Positions 47,692-57,505 of a stretch of 64,000 nt of DNA are shown one piece after another. Every line of letters begins with the position of its first letter. The first letter of the stretch is position 1. The notes under the pieces are model-generated. The model worked only from the letters and a program-made list of their open reading frames with translations. It had not been told where the DNA came from and made no database searches. This stretch comes from Hyphomonas beringensis (GTDB lineage Bacteria > Pseudomonadota > Alphaproteobacteria > Caulobacterales > Hyphomonadaceae). The stretch covers positions 62,001 to 126,000 of the forward strand of contig NZ_AWFF01000001.1 of the NCBI RefSeq assembly GCF_000682755.1. Reading direction: 5' to 3'. Both the position numbers and the translations under genes were made by a program.

Positions 47692-48417
47692 ATGGCGGAG
47701 CGGTTCTTCCCTGCAGACTATGCCTACGCCCATAGAGGGCTATGGGGCGCAGGCTGTGTGGAGAACACGCTCCCCGCTTTTCAGGCCGCAATCGAGGCTG
47801 GCCTGGGCATTGAATTCGATGTGCGACTGACGGCAGATGACGAGATCGTCGTGTTTCACGATAGCGATCTCTCGCGCCTCTCCGACCACACTGACAAGAT
47901 CAACCAGCTATCCTGCGAACAGCTTCAGGCCGTGCAGCTTATTCTGGGGGTCCGCATCCCTACTTTCCGCGAATTGCTGGACATCTGGCCACGCCACCTG
48001 CCGCTGCTAACCGAAATGAAGGTCGACAAGGACACAGACCCGGCCGCGCTGGCACAGCAGACAGGTGAAATGCTGCTGGCCTATGATGGCCTGGCGGCCG
48101 CGATGAGCTTTTCCGAGGCCTGCGTGCGTGCGCTTCCGGAGGGCCTGATGCGCGGTCAACTCGTCGGGCCCACCGAGACAATTGGGACTGAGAGTTTCAA
48201 GAGCGTCATCGAGCGCGCCCTGTCGGATGGCATTGACTATGTGGCGGTCAATATCTCCGACGTAAGCAAAGCGGCGGAACTGATCCCCGCAGACTATCCG
48301 CGTGTTACATGGACGGTGCGTACCGAAGGGGAAGCACGCGAAGCCGCAGATAAAAAAGCGGCAATCATCTTCGAACTGCTCGCCCCGGCACTGGTCACAG
48401 GCATCGCCTTGCCCTAG
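47692..48417 (+). CDS. Glycerophosphodiester phosphodiesterase
   Basis: A 241-residue TIM-barrel enzyme, UgpQ-like, that cleaves glycerophosphodiesters to glycerol 3-phosphate and an alcohol. Family residues are AHRGLWG (His/Arg), ENTLPAF (Glu), EFDVRLTADDEIVVFHDSDL (Glu, Asp, second His), and TEMKVD. No signal peptide is visible, so it is cytoplasmic. It begins seven bases after the RidA stop. Confidence 0.9.
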   Translation: MAERFFPADYAYAHRGLWGAGCVENTLPAFQAAIEAGLGIEFDVRLTADDEIVVFHDSDLSRLSDHTDKINQLSCEQLQAVQLILGVRIPTFRELLDIWPRHLPLLTEMKVDKDTDPAALAQQTGEMLLAYDGLAAAMSFSEACVRALPEGLMRGQLVGPTETIGTESFKSVIERALSDGIDYVAVNISDVSKAAELIPADYPRVTWTVRTEGEAREAADKKAAIIFELLAPALVTGIALP

Positions 48418-48426
48418 TTTCGAGGT

Positions 48427-49593
48427 ATGGACGATACCGCGCTGAAAATCAGTTTTGCTTCAGCGCTGGCCGATGTCAGCCCCGAAGAATGGAACGCCGT
48501 CGCAAACCCGAAAGGCGTTCGCTATGATCCGTTCCTCAAATGGGAATTCCTGGAAAGCATGGAAAGCTCCGGCGCGGCCAGCGCAGCGACGGGCTGGATG
48601 CCGCGCCACATCTTGCTGCGGGATGCATCCGGAAAACTCAAAGCCGCCATGCCGCTCTATGGCAAGAGCCATTCGCGCGGAGAGTTTGTGTTCGACCATT
48701 CCTGGGCCGATGCGTTTGAACGCGCCGGCGGGGTCTATTATCCGAAACTGCTGGGCGCCGTACCGTTCACGCCCGTGACCGGACGCCGCTTTCTGGTGGA
48801 GCCCGGCCCGGATGAAGCGCGCCTGAAGACCGCCTTGCTCTCAGGCGCGATCCAGTTGGCCGAAAGCAATGAACTCTCCTCTTTGCATATCAACTTCCTG
48901 CCAAAGGAAGACGCAGAGATGATGGAACGCAACGGCCTGTTATTACGCACGGACCAGCAATTTCACTGGCAGAACAAAGACTATCATACGTTCACAGATT
49001 TTCTGGATGACCTCTCTTCTGCCAAACGCAAGAATTTGCGCAAGGAGCGGCAAAAGGCTCAACAAGGGCTGGAGTTTGTGCATCTGCGCGGAGACGAAAT
49101 AACCGAAGAGCATCTCGATACGTTCTTCGTCTTCTACATGGACACGGGCAGCCGCAAATGGGGGTCGCCCTATCTGACCCGCCAGGCCTTTTCCCTGCTG
49201 CGCGAGCGTATGGCCGACGACTTGCTGTTTATCTTTGCGATGGAGAATGGCGTGCCGATTGGCGGCGCCATGAATCTGGTCGGGTCGGACACGCTCTATG
49301 GCCGCTATTGGGGTTGCACCGTCCACAGACCAATGCTGCACTTCGAGACCTGCTATTATCAGGCCATCGACTATGCCATCGAGCATGGACTGGAATTCGT
49401 GGAAGCTGGCGCTCAGGGCGGTCACAAGCTCGCGCGCGGCTATGCGCCCGTGACAACCTACTCCACGCACTGGATCGCCCATCCGGGCCTGCGCAATGCC
49501 GTTGCAGACTATCTGGAGCGCGAACGCGAAGCCGTGGAATCCGATATAGAATATCTGAGCGAACGCACGCCTTTCAAGAAAGGTGAGCCATGA
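48427..49593 (+). CDS. GNAT-related acyltransferase, COG3146 (peptidogalycan) family
   Basis: A 388-residue protein of the FemAB-like GNAT family COG3146. Typical patterns are SRGEFVFDHSWADAF, YPKLLGAVPFTPVTGRR, and near the end HFETCYYQAIDYAIEHG and GAQGGHKLARGY. The function is uncertain; FemAB-like folds transfer amino acids or acyl groups in the cell envelope. It lies nine bases after the GDPD gene and overlaps the next gene by four bases (ATGA). Confidence 0.85.
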   Translation: MDDTALKISFASALADVSPEEWNAVANPKGVRYDPFLKWEFLESMESSGAASAATGWMPRHILLRDASGKLKAAMPLYGKSHSRGEFVFDHSWADAFERAGGVYYPKLLGAVPFTPVTGRRFLVEPGPDEARLKTALLSGAIQLAESNELSSLHINFLPKEDAEMMERNGLLLRTDQQFHWQNKDYHTFTDFLDDLSSAKRKNLRKERQKAQQGLEFVHLRGDEITEEHLDTFFVFYMDTGSRKWGSPYLTRQAFSLLRERMADDLLFIFAMENGVPIGGAMNLVGSDTLYGRYWGCTVHRPMLHFETCYYQAIDYAIEHGLEFVEAGAQGGHKLARGYAPVTTYSTHWIAHPGLRNAVADYLEREREAVESDIEYLSERTPFKKGEP

Positions 49594-49997
49594 CGGCCGT
49601 AATAATCCGACGCACAACGGGCATGGAAGAAGCCGCTGTGATTACGTCTGCCTTGCAAGCAGGCGGTTACTCACCTTCAATCTCCAATTTTCACCATGCG
49701 GTGAATAACTGGCTGCTCGTGCCGGCGCTTGGAGGTGTGCACATCTATCTACCCGCCCAGGAATATGAATCGGCGAAGGCATATTTGCGTGAATTGCACG
49801 CTTCTGCCGCCAAGACGCTTGAGGCAGAATTCGGCCCAGCTGACATGAAACCCCTCAAATCAAGGCGCATAAGGGGCATGCTTACCCTGATATTGCTGAG
49901 CACTCACATTGCAGTCCTTTATCTGATATTCCGCGGTGCCTTAAGTTTAAAGCAGCGCCTGCTCCCCACTCAAAAGAAAGGACTCCCTCAACAATGA
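49590..49997 (+). CDS. DUF2007-like small membrane-anchored protein
   Basis: A 135-residue protein. The N-terminal 70 residues (EEAAVITSALQAGGYSPSISN, then GGVHIYLPAQEYESAKAYLRE) resemble the DUF2007 putative signal-transducing domain. A single hydrophobic segment (GMLTLILLSTHIAVLYLIF) follows near the C-terminus. Function unknown. Overlaps both neighbours by four bases, so it is translated with COG3146 and the HIT gene. Confidence 0.65.
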   Translation: MTAVIIRRTTGMEEAAVITSALQAGGYSPSISNFHHAVNNWLLVPALGGVHIYLPAQEYESAKAYLRELHASAAKTLEAEFGPADMKPLKSRRIRGMLTLILLSTHIAVLYLIFRGALSLKQRLLPTQKKGLPQQ

Positions 49998-50428
49998 CCC
50001 TGCACGCAACCTATGACCCCGACAATATCTTCGCCAAGATGCTGCGCGGAGAGATCCCCTGCGTGAAAGTGTATGAGGATGATGTGGCCCTGGCCTTCAT
50101 GGATGTCTTTCCGCAGTCTGAAGGGCACACGCTTGTGATCCCGAAAGGCGTTGAAGCTCGCAACTTCCTGGAAATGCCCACGGACAAGCTTGGGGCCTAC
50201 ATGCAACGTGTACAGAAAGTTGCAAAAGCTGTGGAGCAAGGCCTGTCCCCCGACGGCCTGGTCGTCACGCAATTCAATGGCAGCGCGGCTGGGCAAACCG
50301 TATTCCATCTGCACTTCCACATCATCCCCCGCTGGGAAGGCAAGGATCTGGGCCGCCACGCAGGCGGCGGAATGGCCGATACTGAAGTATTGGGCGAGCT
50401 TGCCACACGAATCCAAGCCAAATTGTAG
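49994..50428 (+). CDS. HIT family nucleotide hydrolase
   Basis: A 144-residue HIT protein (Hint/YcfF branch) with the histidine triad HLHFHIIP. It has the GHTLVIPK start of the fold and a C-terminal GGGMAD. Such enzymes hydrolyse adenylated or other nucleotidyl amides; the natural substrate is unknown. It is the last gene of the RidA-GDPD-COG3146-DUF2007-HIT run. Confidence 0.93.
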   Translation: MTLHATYDPDNIFAKMLRGEIPCVKVYEDDVALAFMDVFPQSEGHTLVIPKGVEARNFLEMPTDKLGAYMQRVQKVAKAVEQGLSPDGLVVTQFNGSAAGQTVFHLHFHIIPRWEGKDLGRHAGGGMADTEVLGELATRIQAKL

Positions 50429-50479
50429 ATTAATCCATATTAATGGAGTATACAGGCGTTCTCACATAAGGGTGGACGC

Positions 50480-51214
50480 GTGAGAATATCTCTCAGGGAC
50501 TTCATAGAGAGAGCGAACGACACTGAGGATACTGAGGCGTTATTTCGCTCATTCGATCAACTCGTCAGGCAATATGGCATAGACGTTTCGTCTTACCATA
50601 TCCTGGCAGAGCAATTGCGCAGGGTGCCGCTGGAGGCAGGCATGATACGCCATACCTTCCCTGTGGAATGGTCCGAGAGATATCTCAGTGAAAAGTATGC
50701 TGACATTGACCCCCTCTTGAGTCAGGCGCGCTCTGAAGCATATCCGTTTCACTGGTTCAAAGTCGAAGACAAGATGAAGCTGTCGCAGCAGCAACGCGTC
50801 TTCCTGAAGGAGCTGAAGCAGGCTGGCTTGAGAGATGGCCTTGCCATACCGATCTTCGGCCCCATCGGCACCATGGCCTTTTTCGGACTTGGCAGCATGA
50901 CCGGACCGCTGGACCTGGAAGCGCAAGATATCGCTGAGCTGCAACTGGCGTGTCAGTACACGCACAACACATTCATCACGCTTTCTGCAGACTTCCCCAT
51001 CAGGGAACCTGTCCCGCCGCTCTCACCGAGAGAAACGGAAATCCTCACACTTGTAGCGGCAGGACTATCCAACATCGCGATAGCCGAAAAGCTCGGCATT
51101 ACGGAAAACACTGTCGACACGATCCTGCGCCGCGCCTTCAAGAAGCTTGGGGCGAACAACCGGATTACGGCCGTCCTGAAAGGAATAGGCTCCGGCCTGA
51201 TCCTGCCGGAGTAA
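50480..51214 (+). CDS. LuxR-family transcriptional regulator with acyl-homoserine-lactone domain
   Basis: A 244-residue regulator. The N-terminal autoinducer-binding domain keeps the conserved residues of TraR/LuxR: Trp64, Tyr68, Asp77, Pro78, Trp92 and the later Gly in GLRDGLAIP. The C-terminal helix-turn-helix (LSPRETEILTLVAAGLSNIAIAEKLG) has the conserved Glu, Leu and Gly. No luxI-type synthase lies in the window, so it may be a solo that senses exogenous or host signals. The start is GTG at 50480 with AAGGGTGG upstream. Convergent with gatB. Confidence 0.92.
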   Translation: MRISLRDFIERANDTEDTEALFRSFDQLVRQYGIDVSSYHILAEQLRRVPLEAGMIRHTFPVEWSERYLSEKYADIDPLLSQARSEAYPFHWFKVEDKMKLSQQQRVFLKELKQAGLRDGLAIPIFGPIGTMAFFGLGSMTGPLDLEAQDIAELQLACQYTHNTFITLSADFPIREPVPPLSPRETEILTLVAAGLSNIAIAEKLGITENTVDTILRRAFKKLGANNRITAVLKGIGSGLILPE

Positions 51215-51223
51215 GCCCCGTTC

Positions 51224-52735
51224 CTAGAGGCCCAGCTTTGCCTTCAGGATATCATTCACGGCTTTCGGATTGGCCTTGCCACCAGAAGCTTTCATGACCT
51301 GACCGACAAACCAGCCCATCGTCTTCGGCTTTTCCTTGACCTGAGCCACCTGCTCCGGATTGGCCGCGATGATCTCATCGACAACTTTCTCGATGGCGCC
51401 GGTGTCCGTGACCTGCTTAAGGCCATGCTTTTCGACAATGTCTGCCGCTTCGCCTTCGCCCTCAATCATCCGGGCAAAGACGTCCTTGGCAATCTTTCCG
51501 CTGATCGTGTCATTGGAAATCAACTCGATCAGGCCACCCAGGCTGGCAGCAGAAACCGGGCTGTCCGACAGCTCCATATCCTGCTTGTTCAGATAACCGA
51601 AAAGCTCTTGCGTCACCCAGTTGGCAGCGAGTTTCGGGTCGCGGCCCTTGGCGACTTCTTCAAAGAAATCAGCTTTCTCTGCATCCGCGCTGAGCACGCC
51701 GGCATCATAGCGCGAAAGGCCATAATCGGCCTCAAAGCGGGCGCGCTTCTCATCCGGCAGTTCCGGCAGGCTTTCGCGAATCTCGTCGACCCAAGCCTGC
51801 TCGAATTCCAGAGGCAGCAGGTCCGGATCCGGGAAATAGCGGTAATCATGCGCGTCTTCCTTGGAGCGCATGGACCGCGTTTCGACCTTTACAGGGTCAA
51901 ACAGGCGCGTTTCCTGATCGACGACGCCGCCATCCTCCAGAATTTCGATCTGACGGCGGGCTTCATATTCGATCGCCTGCTGAATGAAGCGGAAGGAGTT
52001 CATGTTCTTCAGCTCGCAGCGCGTGCCCAGATGGCTGAAATCACCCGTTTCGCGGAATTTCTCATACTGACCCGGGCGACAAACGGAGACGTTCACGTCA
52101 GCGCGCAGATTGCCCTTGTCCATATCGCCATCACACGTGCCCAGCGCGATCACGATGGCACGCAGCTTCTTAACATAGGCCGCCGCTTCCGCAGGCGTGC
52201 GGACATCCGGCTTGGAGACGATCTCCATCAGCGCCACGCCAGAGCGGTTCAGGTCCACATAGGTGGAGCTCGGGTCCATATCGTGGATGGACTTGCCGGC
52301 ATCCTGCTCCAGGTGCAGGCGCTCGATCCGGCACGGGAAGGAATAGGCCTCGCCGCCATGGGCTGGCTCAACGTCCACTTCAATCTCGCCTTCGCCGATA
52401 ATCGGATGGGCGAACTGGCTGATCTGATAGCCCTGCGGCAGGTCAGGATAGAAATAGTTCTTCCGATCAAACCGGCTCCAGGTATTGATCTGGGCCTTAA
52501 GGCCCAGGCCCGTCCGAATCGCCTGTTCAACACAGAACTTGTTAATGACCGGCAGCATGCCCGGCATCGCCGCATCCACGAGGGAGACATTGCAGTTCGG
52601 ATCAGAGCCGAATGCCGTGGACGCGCCCGAAAAGAGCTTTGCATTGGAAGAGACCTGGGCATGAACTTCGAGGCCCATGACAAGCTCCCAATCGCCGGTT
52701 TCGCCCTTGATTGTATACGGTGTGCGCGCTGACAT
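51224..52735 (-). CDS. gatB: Asp-tRNA(Asn)/Glu-tRNA(Gln) amidotransferase subunit B
   Basis: A 503-residue tRNA-binding and kinase-like subunit of GatCAB. Typical patterns: [35 protein letters not shown], and the C-terminal YqeY-like helical domain (residues about 390-503). It activates the mischarged aminoacyl-tRNA carboxylate with ATP. It lies on the same strand as gatA and gatC but is separated from gatA by plus-strand genes, so it has its own promoter. Confidence 0.96.
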   Translation of the reverse strand: MSARTPYTIKGETGDWELVMGLEVHAQVSSNAKLFSGASTAFGSDPNCNVSLVDAAMPGMLPVINKFCVEQAIRTGLGLKAQINTWSRFDRKNYFYPDLPQGYQISQFAHPIIGEGEIEVDVEPAHGGEAYSFPCRIERLHLEQDAGKSIHDMDPSSTYVDLNRSGVALMEIVSKPDVRTPAEAAAYVKKLRAIVIALGTCDGDMDKGNLRADVNVSVCRPGQYEKFRETGDFSHLGTRCELKNMNSFRFIQQAIEYEARRQIEILEDGGVVDQETRLFDPVKVETRSMRSKEDAHDYRYFPDPDLLPLEFEQAWVDEIRESLPELPDEKRARFEADYGLSRYDAGVLSADAEKADFFEEVAKGRDPKLAANWVTQELFGYLNKQDMELSDSPVSAASLGGLIELISNDTISGKIAKDVFARMIEGEGEAADIVEKHGLKQVTDTGAIEKVVDEIIAANPEQVAQVKEKPKTMGWFVGQVMKASGGKANPKAVNDILKAKLGL

Positions 52736-52889
52736 ATTCTTCTCTGCTAACAGTCTGTTTCAACGGCTCTTCTAGCCGTCGTCTCCCCCGACTGTCGAGC
52801 CGGTAATCCCATTGGATTGGCCTGCCCCCTTCCAATTTGTCGCATATCGTTGGATATTCGGGCACGTGGAGGAAACAAGGGGCCGTAGA

Positions 52890-53267
52890 ATGCTCTTCAA
52901 AATGATGATGGATGCGTCCCGCCATGAGGAAAAACCTGTCGTTCGCGGCTTCCTCAAGCATCTGATCTTTGGCTTTTCGGTCGGGGTCGCTGTCGGCACG
53001 ATCATGCTGATGTGCCTGCTCTTGTCGCTCAAGAACATGGATCTGGGAATGCCATGGATCTGGGCGCTGGCGATGATCCTGCAATGCGGACCGATTGGCG
53101 GTCTCATCGGCATCGGCGTGTATGTGTCCAGGATCACAACCCGCGATGAGGATGACGAGGATGACCAAGGTGGCCCCGGTGGCAATGCGGCGGAAGAAAC
53201 AGCAGATCAGATTGTTGTTCGGCCTGCCGGACATGGCGCTGGTACGCTGAAGCCCTCAAAGGCCTAG
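52890..53267 (+). CDS. Hypothetical two-helix membrane protein
   Basis: A 125-residue protein with two hydrophobic segments (FGFSVGVAVGTIMLMCLLLS and IWALAMILQCGPIGGLIGIG) followed by a highly acidic stretch (RDEDDEDDQ) and a Pro/Gly/Ala tail. I do not recognise a family. The start at 52890 has AAGGGG seven bases away; a longer frame from 52812 is less likely. It is divergent from gatB and followed by a 215-base gap in which I see nothing clear. Confidence 0.6.
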   Translation: MLFKMMMDASRHEEKPVVRGFLKHLIFGFSVGVAVGTIMLMCLLLSLKNMDLGMPWIWALAMILQCGPIGGLIGIGVYVSRITTRDEDDEDDQGGPGGNAAEETADQIVVRPAGHGAGTLKPSKA

Positions 53268-53482
53268 GGTGGGCCTCAATTAGGATCCCCGTGATTAGCC
53301 AGATATGATTCACTGTATTCAATAATGATTACCGTGATGAGGGATCTTTCTTTTCAGAATGATTTCGGGTGATGTCCTGAAATTGCGGAATGTATTTTGC
53401 TCCGAAATGGGTAATGAAGAGGCAGCGGTATAAGCGTCTCTATGCGTAAACGGCCGGACCGAATGAATGGGGCAAACCACAA

Positions 53483-54367
53483 ATGACGTGGAAAACGATT
53501 GAGAGCTGGGAGGCGCACCTTCATCCCGACAGATGGTCTGGTGCGCTGATCATCCTCGCGATGTTCCTGATCGCCGGACTTTTGCTATCGCGCATACTCA
53601 AACGGACGATCCTTCTGATCGTTGCGCGCGACCACGACAATCGCCTCGACCGCATGTCCATCGCGTTTCTCTCGAAGGTCGCGAGCGCTTTTGTCTGGAT
53701 CCTGGTCCTGATGCTCTACGCGCACATGATCCCGGCGCTCGACAAACTAGCCACGGCCTTGTTGGCAAGCGTTTCAGTCGCGTCTGTTGTCTTCGGCCTG
53801 GCCGCACAATCGACCCTCTCGAATTTCGTGGCAGGCTTCAGCCTGATCTTCTATCGCCCGTTTCGGCTTGGCGATAAATTGCAGATCACCGCGCCGGGTG
53901 GCGTCGAAACCGGGATCGTGGAGGACGTGTCGCTGGGTTACACCATGCTGAAAACCTACGATAATCGTCGGGTCATTATCTCGAACGCCTCAATTTCAAG
54001 CTCGACCATGATCAACCTGTCCGCCAAGGAACTGCGGACCATGGCGATGATCCCGATCTCGATCGGCTATGACTCCGATATCGATAAGGCGCGCGCGCTG
54101 ATCCTGGAAGTTGCCGCAGGGCTTCCCGATATCCAGGAGGTTCTCAATTGCCCGGTCACCAATCTGGGCGCCTCTAGCGTCGATTTCAGTCTTCGCGTTT
54201 GGTGCGCGGATTCTACCATTGCGGCCGGCGTCAAGAACACCGTGCTCGAAGCCGTGAAGAAGCGCTTCGACGCAGCCGGGATCGAGATTCCTTACGCTTA
54301 CCAGAACGTTGTGATCAAAGAGCTGCCAAAATCGATCGAGCAGGAAAAATCGGGCGAGACCGAGTGA
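53483..54367 (+). CDS. MscS-family mechanosensitive channel
   Basis: A 294-residue small-conductance channel with three N-terminal membrane segments. The pore-lining third helix reads SVASVVFGLAAQSTLSNFVAG, with the characteristic AAQSTLSNF. The cytoplasmic beta domain follows (RLGDKLQITAPGGVETGIVE), then the YDSDIDKARALILEV region. Such channels release solutes during hypo-osmotic shock. It stands alone among the gat genes; 177 bases without a visible feature follow. Confidence 0.93.
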   Translation: MTWKTIESWEAHLHPDRWSGALIILAMFLIAGLLLSRILKRTILLIVARDHDNRLDRMSIAFLSKVASAFVWILVLMLYAHMIPALDKLATALLASVSVASVVFGLAAQSTLSNFVAGFSLIFYRPFRLGDKLQITAPGGVETGIVEDVSLGYTMLKTYDNRRVIISNASISSSTMINLSAKELRTMAMIPISIGYDSDIDKARALILEVAAGLPDIQEVLNCPVTNLGASSVDFSLRVWCADSTIAAGVKNTVLEAVKKRFDAAGIEIPYAYQNVVIKELPKSIEQEKSGETE

Positions 54368-54544
54368 TCAGGAACCAATTCTAATCAAGATTCATATAAT
54401 GCTTGGAGCGTCATTCACGGGTACTCCGGATTCGTTGATCTGGAGGGCGTGTGTGTGGCCAAGCCCAAGCGTTATGATTAAGGGCGGAAGACTGCGCCAC
54501 CCCTGAACGCACCCCATCCACTGGTCTGGAAAAGTTGGTTTTGA

Positions 54545-55024
54545 CTAGTCGTCGTTCAGCTTGCCAGCGGCCTTGGCACGGCGCACACGCTCTGCGCGGG
54601 CGGCCATACGGTCCTTGATCGGCGCGGACTGTGAGACACGCAGCGGGGAAGCATCGTCTTCCTCTGTAGGAGCAGCAGGCGGCGGCGTATCATCCTCCAG
54701 CTTGCCTTCCTCGATCAGCTGTTTGCGGCGCGCCGCAAGACGGGCCTCACGCGCAGCCTGCGCAGAGCTTTTGCCGGAGAACATGCCGGATAGTCTGGAA
54801 GTTGCCGCTCCGCCTGACTGGCCAGCCTCTTCAGCGCGGCGTTTGCGGCGTGAGAGGATCCGAGTAATGCGGAAAGCAACATAGGCCGCCACCAGAAACG
54901 CGACCAGCAACATGCCGCGCATCTCCGGCGCAAACAGGCTGTAGCCATATTGCGCCATCATCCCCCACATCAAAGCGAGGCTGAAGACGAGAAGAATACC
55001 GAAGAGTGTCAGAAACCGGGTCAT
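54545..55024 (-). CDS. Hypothetical membrane protein downstream of gatA
   Basis: A 159-residue protein with two N-terminal hydrophobic segments (FLTLFGILLVFSLALMWGMM; GMLLVAFLVAAYVAFRITRI) and then a long charged, Ala/Arg-rich, disordered-looking tail with many Arg-Ala repeats. I do not recognise a family. The start at 55024 lies 10 bases after the gatA stop, so it is probably co-transcribed with gatA. A longer frame to 55075 would overlap gatA. Confidence 0.65.
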   Translation of the reverse strand: MTRFLTLFGILLVFSLALMWGMMAQYGYSLFAPEMRGMLLVAFLVAAYVAFRITRILSRRKRRAEEAGQSGGAATSRLSGMFSGKSSAQAAREARLAARRKQLIEEGKLEDDTPPPAAPTEEDDASPLRVSQSAPIKDRMAARAERVRRAKAAGKLNDD

Positions 55025-55034
55025 GCCCCGAAGA

Positions 55035-56507
55035 CTACCACCACTTTTCAGGCTTTGCCACGAAGCCGGCTGCACGTTCCAATTCGCCGCCCACGCGGAA
55101 GCAGGCCGCCTCGTCCAGCGCCTTGCCGATCACCTGCAGGCCAAGCGGCAGTCCGCCAGCAGACAGGCCAGCCGGAATGGAGATGCCCGGCAAACCTGCC
55201 AGGTTTGCCGTTACCGTGAAGACGTCATTCAGGTACATCTCCACCGGATCACCACTCTTTTCGCCAAAGGCAAAGGCCGGTGACGGGCAGGTTGGCGTCA
55301 GGATGGCATCGCAGCTTTCAAAGGCTTCGACAAAATCATTGAGGATCTTCGTGCGAACCTTCTGAGCACGCAGATAATAGGCATCGTAATAGCCAGACGA
55401 GAGCACATAGGTGCCGATCATCAGGCGGCGCTGCACTTCGGCGCCAAAGCCGTCAGCGCGGGTCGCCTCATAGGTGCCAGCCAGATTGTCCCCATCGACA
55501 CGAGCGCCGTAGCGCATGCCGTCATAGCGGGCGAGGTTTGAGGAGGCCTCGGCCGGGGCCACGATGTAGTAGGCTGGCAGAGCGTATTTTGTATGCGGCA
55601 GGCTGATGTCGACTATCTCGGCACCTGCGGCTTTCAGCCATTCGATGCCTTGCTCCCACAGCTTGTCGATTTCCTCCGACATGCCGTCCATGCGGTATTC
55701 CTTTGGAATGCCGATGCGCATGCCTTTGACGCCCTTGGCCACATCGCTGCGCCAGTCCGGCGTCTCAATGTTCAGGGACGTGGAATCCTTCGGGTCATGG
55801 CTGCACATGGCTTCCAGCAGGATTGCGCTGTCTTCGACCGTCTTGGAAATCGGGCCCGCCTGGTCCAGCGAGGAGGCAAATGCCACCATGCCGTAGCGGC
55901 TGGCGCGGCCATAAGTCGGCTTGATCCCGACTGTGCCGGTAAAGGCTGCAGGCTGGCGGATGGAGCCGCCCGTATCTGATGCCGTCGCCGCGAGACACAG
56001 ATCGCCAGCGACCGCCGCTGCAGAGCCACCTGAAGAGCCACCCGGCGTCAGATCCCGATTGTCTCCCTCACGGCGCCACGGGTTTACCACAGGCCCGAAG
56101 CGCGACGTCTCGTTGGAAGAGCCCATGGCGAACTCGTCCATGTTCAGCTTGCCGAGCATGACGGCGCCCTGATCCCAGAGGTTTTGCGTCACCGTCGACT
56201 CATAAGTCGGCGTGAACTCGCCCAGAATGTTGCTGCACGCCGTCGTGCGTACACCGGCCGTGCAGTACAGATCCTTGATGCCGAGTGGTGCACCTTCCAG
56301 CTTGCCGCCCTCGCCCTTGGCCAGACGCGCATCGGAAGCGTCTGCCATGGCCAGAGCCTTTTCCGGCGTCTCGACAACATAGGCGTTCAAAACACGTGAC
56401 TGCTCGATTGCCTGGATGAAATCCTGCGTTATCTCGCGCGCAGAAAAGGATTTGGCCTTCAGGCCATCCAGGGCAGCAGCAAGGGTCAGCTTGGTCAGTT
56501 CGGTCAT
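55035..56507 (-). CDS. gatA: Asp-tRNA(Asn)/Glu-tRNA(Gln) amidotransferase subunit A
   Basis: A 490-residue amidase-signature enzyme that releases ammonia from glutamine for the GatB site. The catalytic triad is visible as Lys in GIKDLY, the cis-Ser and nucleophile Ser in [15 protein letters not shown], and [14 protein letters not shown]. Plus-strand genes separate it from gatC, so the usual gatCA operon is broken here. Confidence 0.96.
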   Translation of the reverse strand: MTELTKLTLAAALDGLKAKSFSAREITQDFIQAIEQSRVLNAYVVETPEKALAMADASDARLAKGEGGKLEGAPLGIKDLYCTAGVRTTACSNILGEFTPTYESTVTQNLWDQGAVMLGKLNMDEFAMGSSNETSRFGPVVNPWRREGDNRDLTPGGSSGGSAAAVAGDLCLAATASDTGGSIRQPAAFTGTVGIKPTYGRASRYGMVAFASSLDQAGPISKTVEDSAILLEAMCSHDPKDSTSLNIETPDWRSDVAKGVKGMRIGIPKEYRMDGMSEEIDKLWEQGIEWLKAAGAEIVDISLPHTKYALPAYYIVAPAEASSNLARYDGMRYGARVDGDNLAGTYEATRADGFGAEVQRRLMIGTYVLSSGYYDAYYLRAQKVRTKILNDFVEAFESCDAILTPTCPSPAFAFGEKSGDPVEMYLNDVFTVTANLAGLPGISIPAGLSAGGLPLGLQVIGKALDEAACFRVGGELERAAGFVAKPEKWW

Positions 56508-56644
56508 GGAGCACGCTCTTTGTAGATTCAGACCGCTTGCTATGACGTCTTGCAGGGAAAGTTCAAGTCTCCGTGAGCCTTCTTGTCAGTTGAACCAGCC
56601 TGGAGCAGGCTGTTTTTCAACATCAAACAATGTGTGAGGAATCC

Positions 56645-57085
56645 ATGCGCCCCCTACTCTACACACTTGCAGCCCCCATTTTCCTGGCGGCCTGCGCCTC
56701 AACCCCGGCCGGCGAACAAACACCTCGCGGTGTCGCCAAATATGCCGATGACCCGCGCCTAGGCGAACAAGTCGACCGCATCTGCTTTGCCAGCTCAATT
56801 GACAATTTCGGCAACAATACCCGTGATACACTGACCGTTCGCGAAGGACGTGACCATTACCTGATCGAAGTGATGGGCGCGTGCACAAATCTGGATGATG
56901 CCATGAGAGTCGGGCTCGTCTCGACGGGCAGTTGTTTGCGGGACATGGACTCGATCATCGTATCGACCCAGATCATGGACAGCCCAAGCGACAGCCCGTT
57001 CGATACCCAGCGCTGTGTGGTGAAGTCCATCCACAAATGGAACCCGGACGCCGAAGAATCTTCGACTGAGCCCCAGGAAGACTAG
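56645..57085 (+). CDS. Small lipoprotein, DUF6491-like
   Basis: A 146-residue protein with a lipoprotein signal: MRPLLYTLAAPIFLAAC gives a lipobox LAAC. The mature part (RICFASSIDNF, VREGRDHYLIEVMGACTNL, SCLRDMDSIIV) resembles the DUF6491 family, with four cysteines that could form two disulfides. Function unknown. AGGA precedes the ATG. It lies between gatA and gatC on the opposite strand. Confidence 0.7.
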   Translation: MRPLLYTLAAPIFLAACASTPAGEQTPRGVAKYADDPRLGEQVDRICFASSIDNFGNNTRDTLTVREGRDHYLIEVMGACTNLDDAMRVGLVSTGSCLRDMDSIIVSTQIMDSPSDSPFDTQRCVVKSIHKWNPDAEESSTEPQED

Positions 57086-57103
57086 TGGCTGCACTGTAAA
57101 GGC

Positions 57104-57502
57104 ATGCTACAAAGCGGCATGCCAGAAAACATACAGGCCTCAATGATTGAGGTACGCCAATCCCCTTTTCACGGTCGCGGCCTGTTCGCGACCGTTTCCA
57201 TTTCTTCGGGGGAGGTGATCGCCGTCTATCCCCTGCTCATACTCAGCGAGGAAGACACGGAAGCGGTGCGGAAAACGCGCCTCTATCACTATGTTTTCTA
57301 TGTTGATGAAAACGCCGAGGGAAAGATGCGCGCGGCCATCGCTTTTGGCCTGATCTCGATGTGCAATCATAGCCCGGAGGCGAACGCCGTCTTCGAAGTG
57401 GATGGCGAAGCACAGACGGTCACGCTAAGCGCCGGACAGGATATTGCCGCCGGCACCGAAATTCTGATCGATTATGAAGAGTTCGCTGAAGAAGCGATCT
57501 GA
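57104..57502 (+). CDS. SET-domain protein (lysine methyltransferase-like)
   Basis: A 132-residue single-domain SET protein. The SAM and lysine-site motifs are visible: SPFHGRGLFA at the start, MCNHSPEAN in the middle and ILIDYEEF at the end. In eukaryotes such domains methylate histones; bacterial substrates are mostly unknown. The ATG at 57104 is uncertain; 57119 and 57143 are in-frame alternatives. It lies 18 bases after the lipoprotein gene and converges with gatC, three bases apart. Confidence 0.82.
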   Translation: MLQSGMPENIQASMIEVRQSPFHGRGLFATVSISSGEVIAVYPLLILSEEDTEAVRKTRLYHYVFYVDENAEGKMRAAIAFGLISMCNHSPEANAVFEVDGEAQTVTLSAGQDIAAGTEILIDYEEFAEEAI

Positions 57503-57505
57503 TGT

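Noticed and set aside
51425-52732. A 435-residue plus-strand open frame opposite gatB
   Set aside because: It mirrors gatB, whose family match is unambiguous; the translated sequence has antisense-type composition and no motif.
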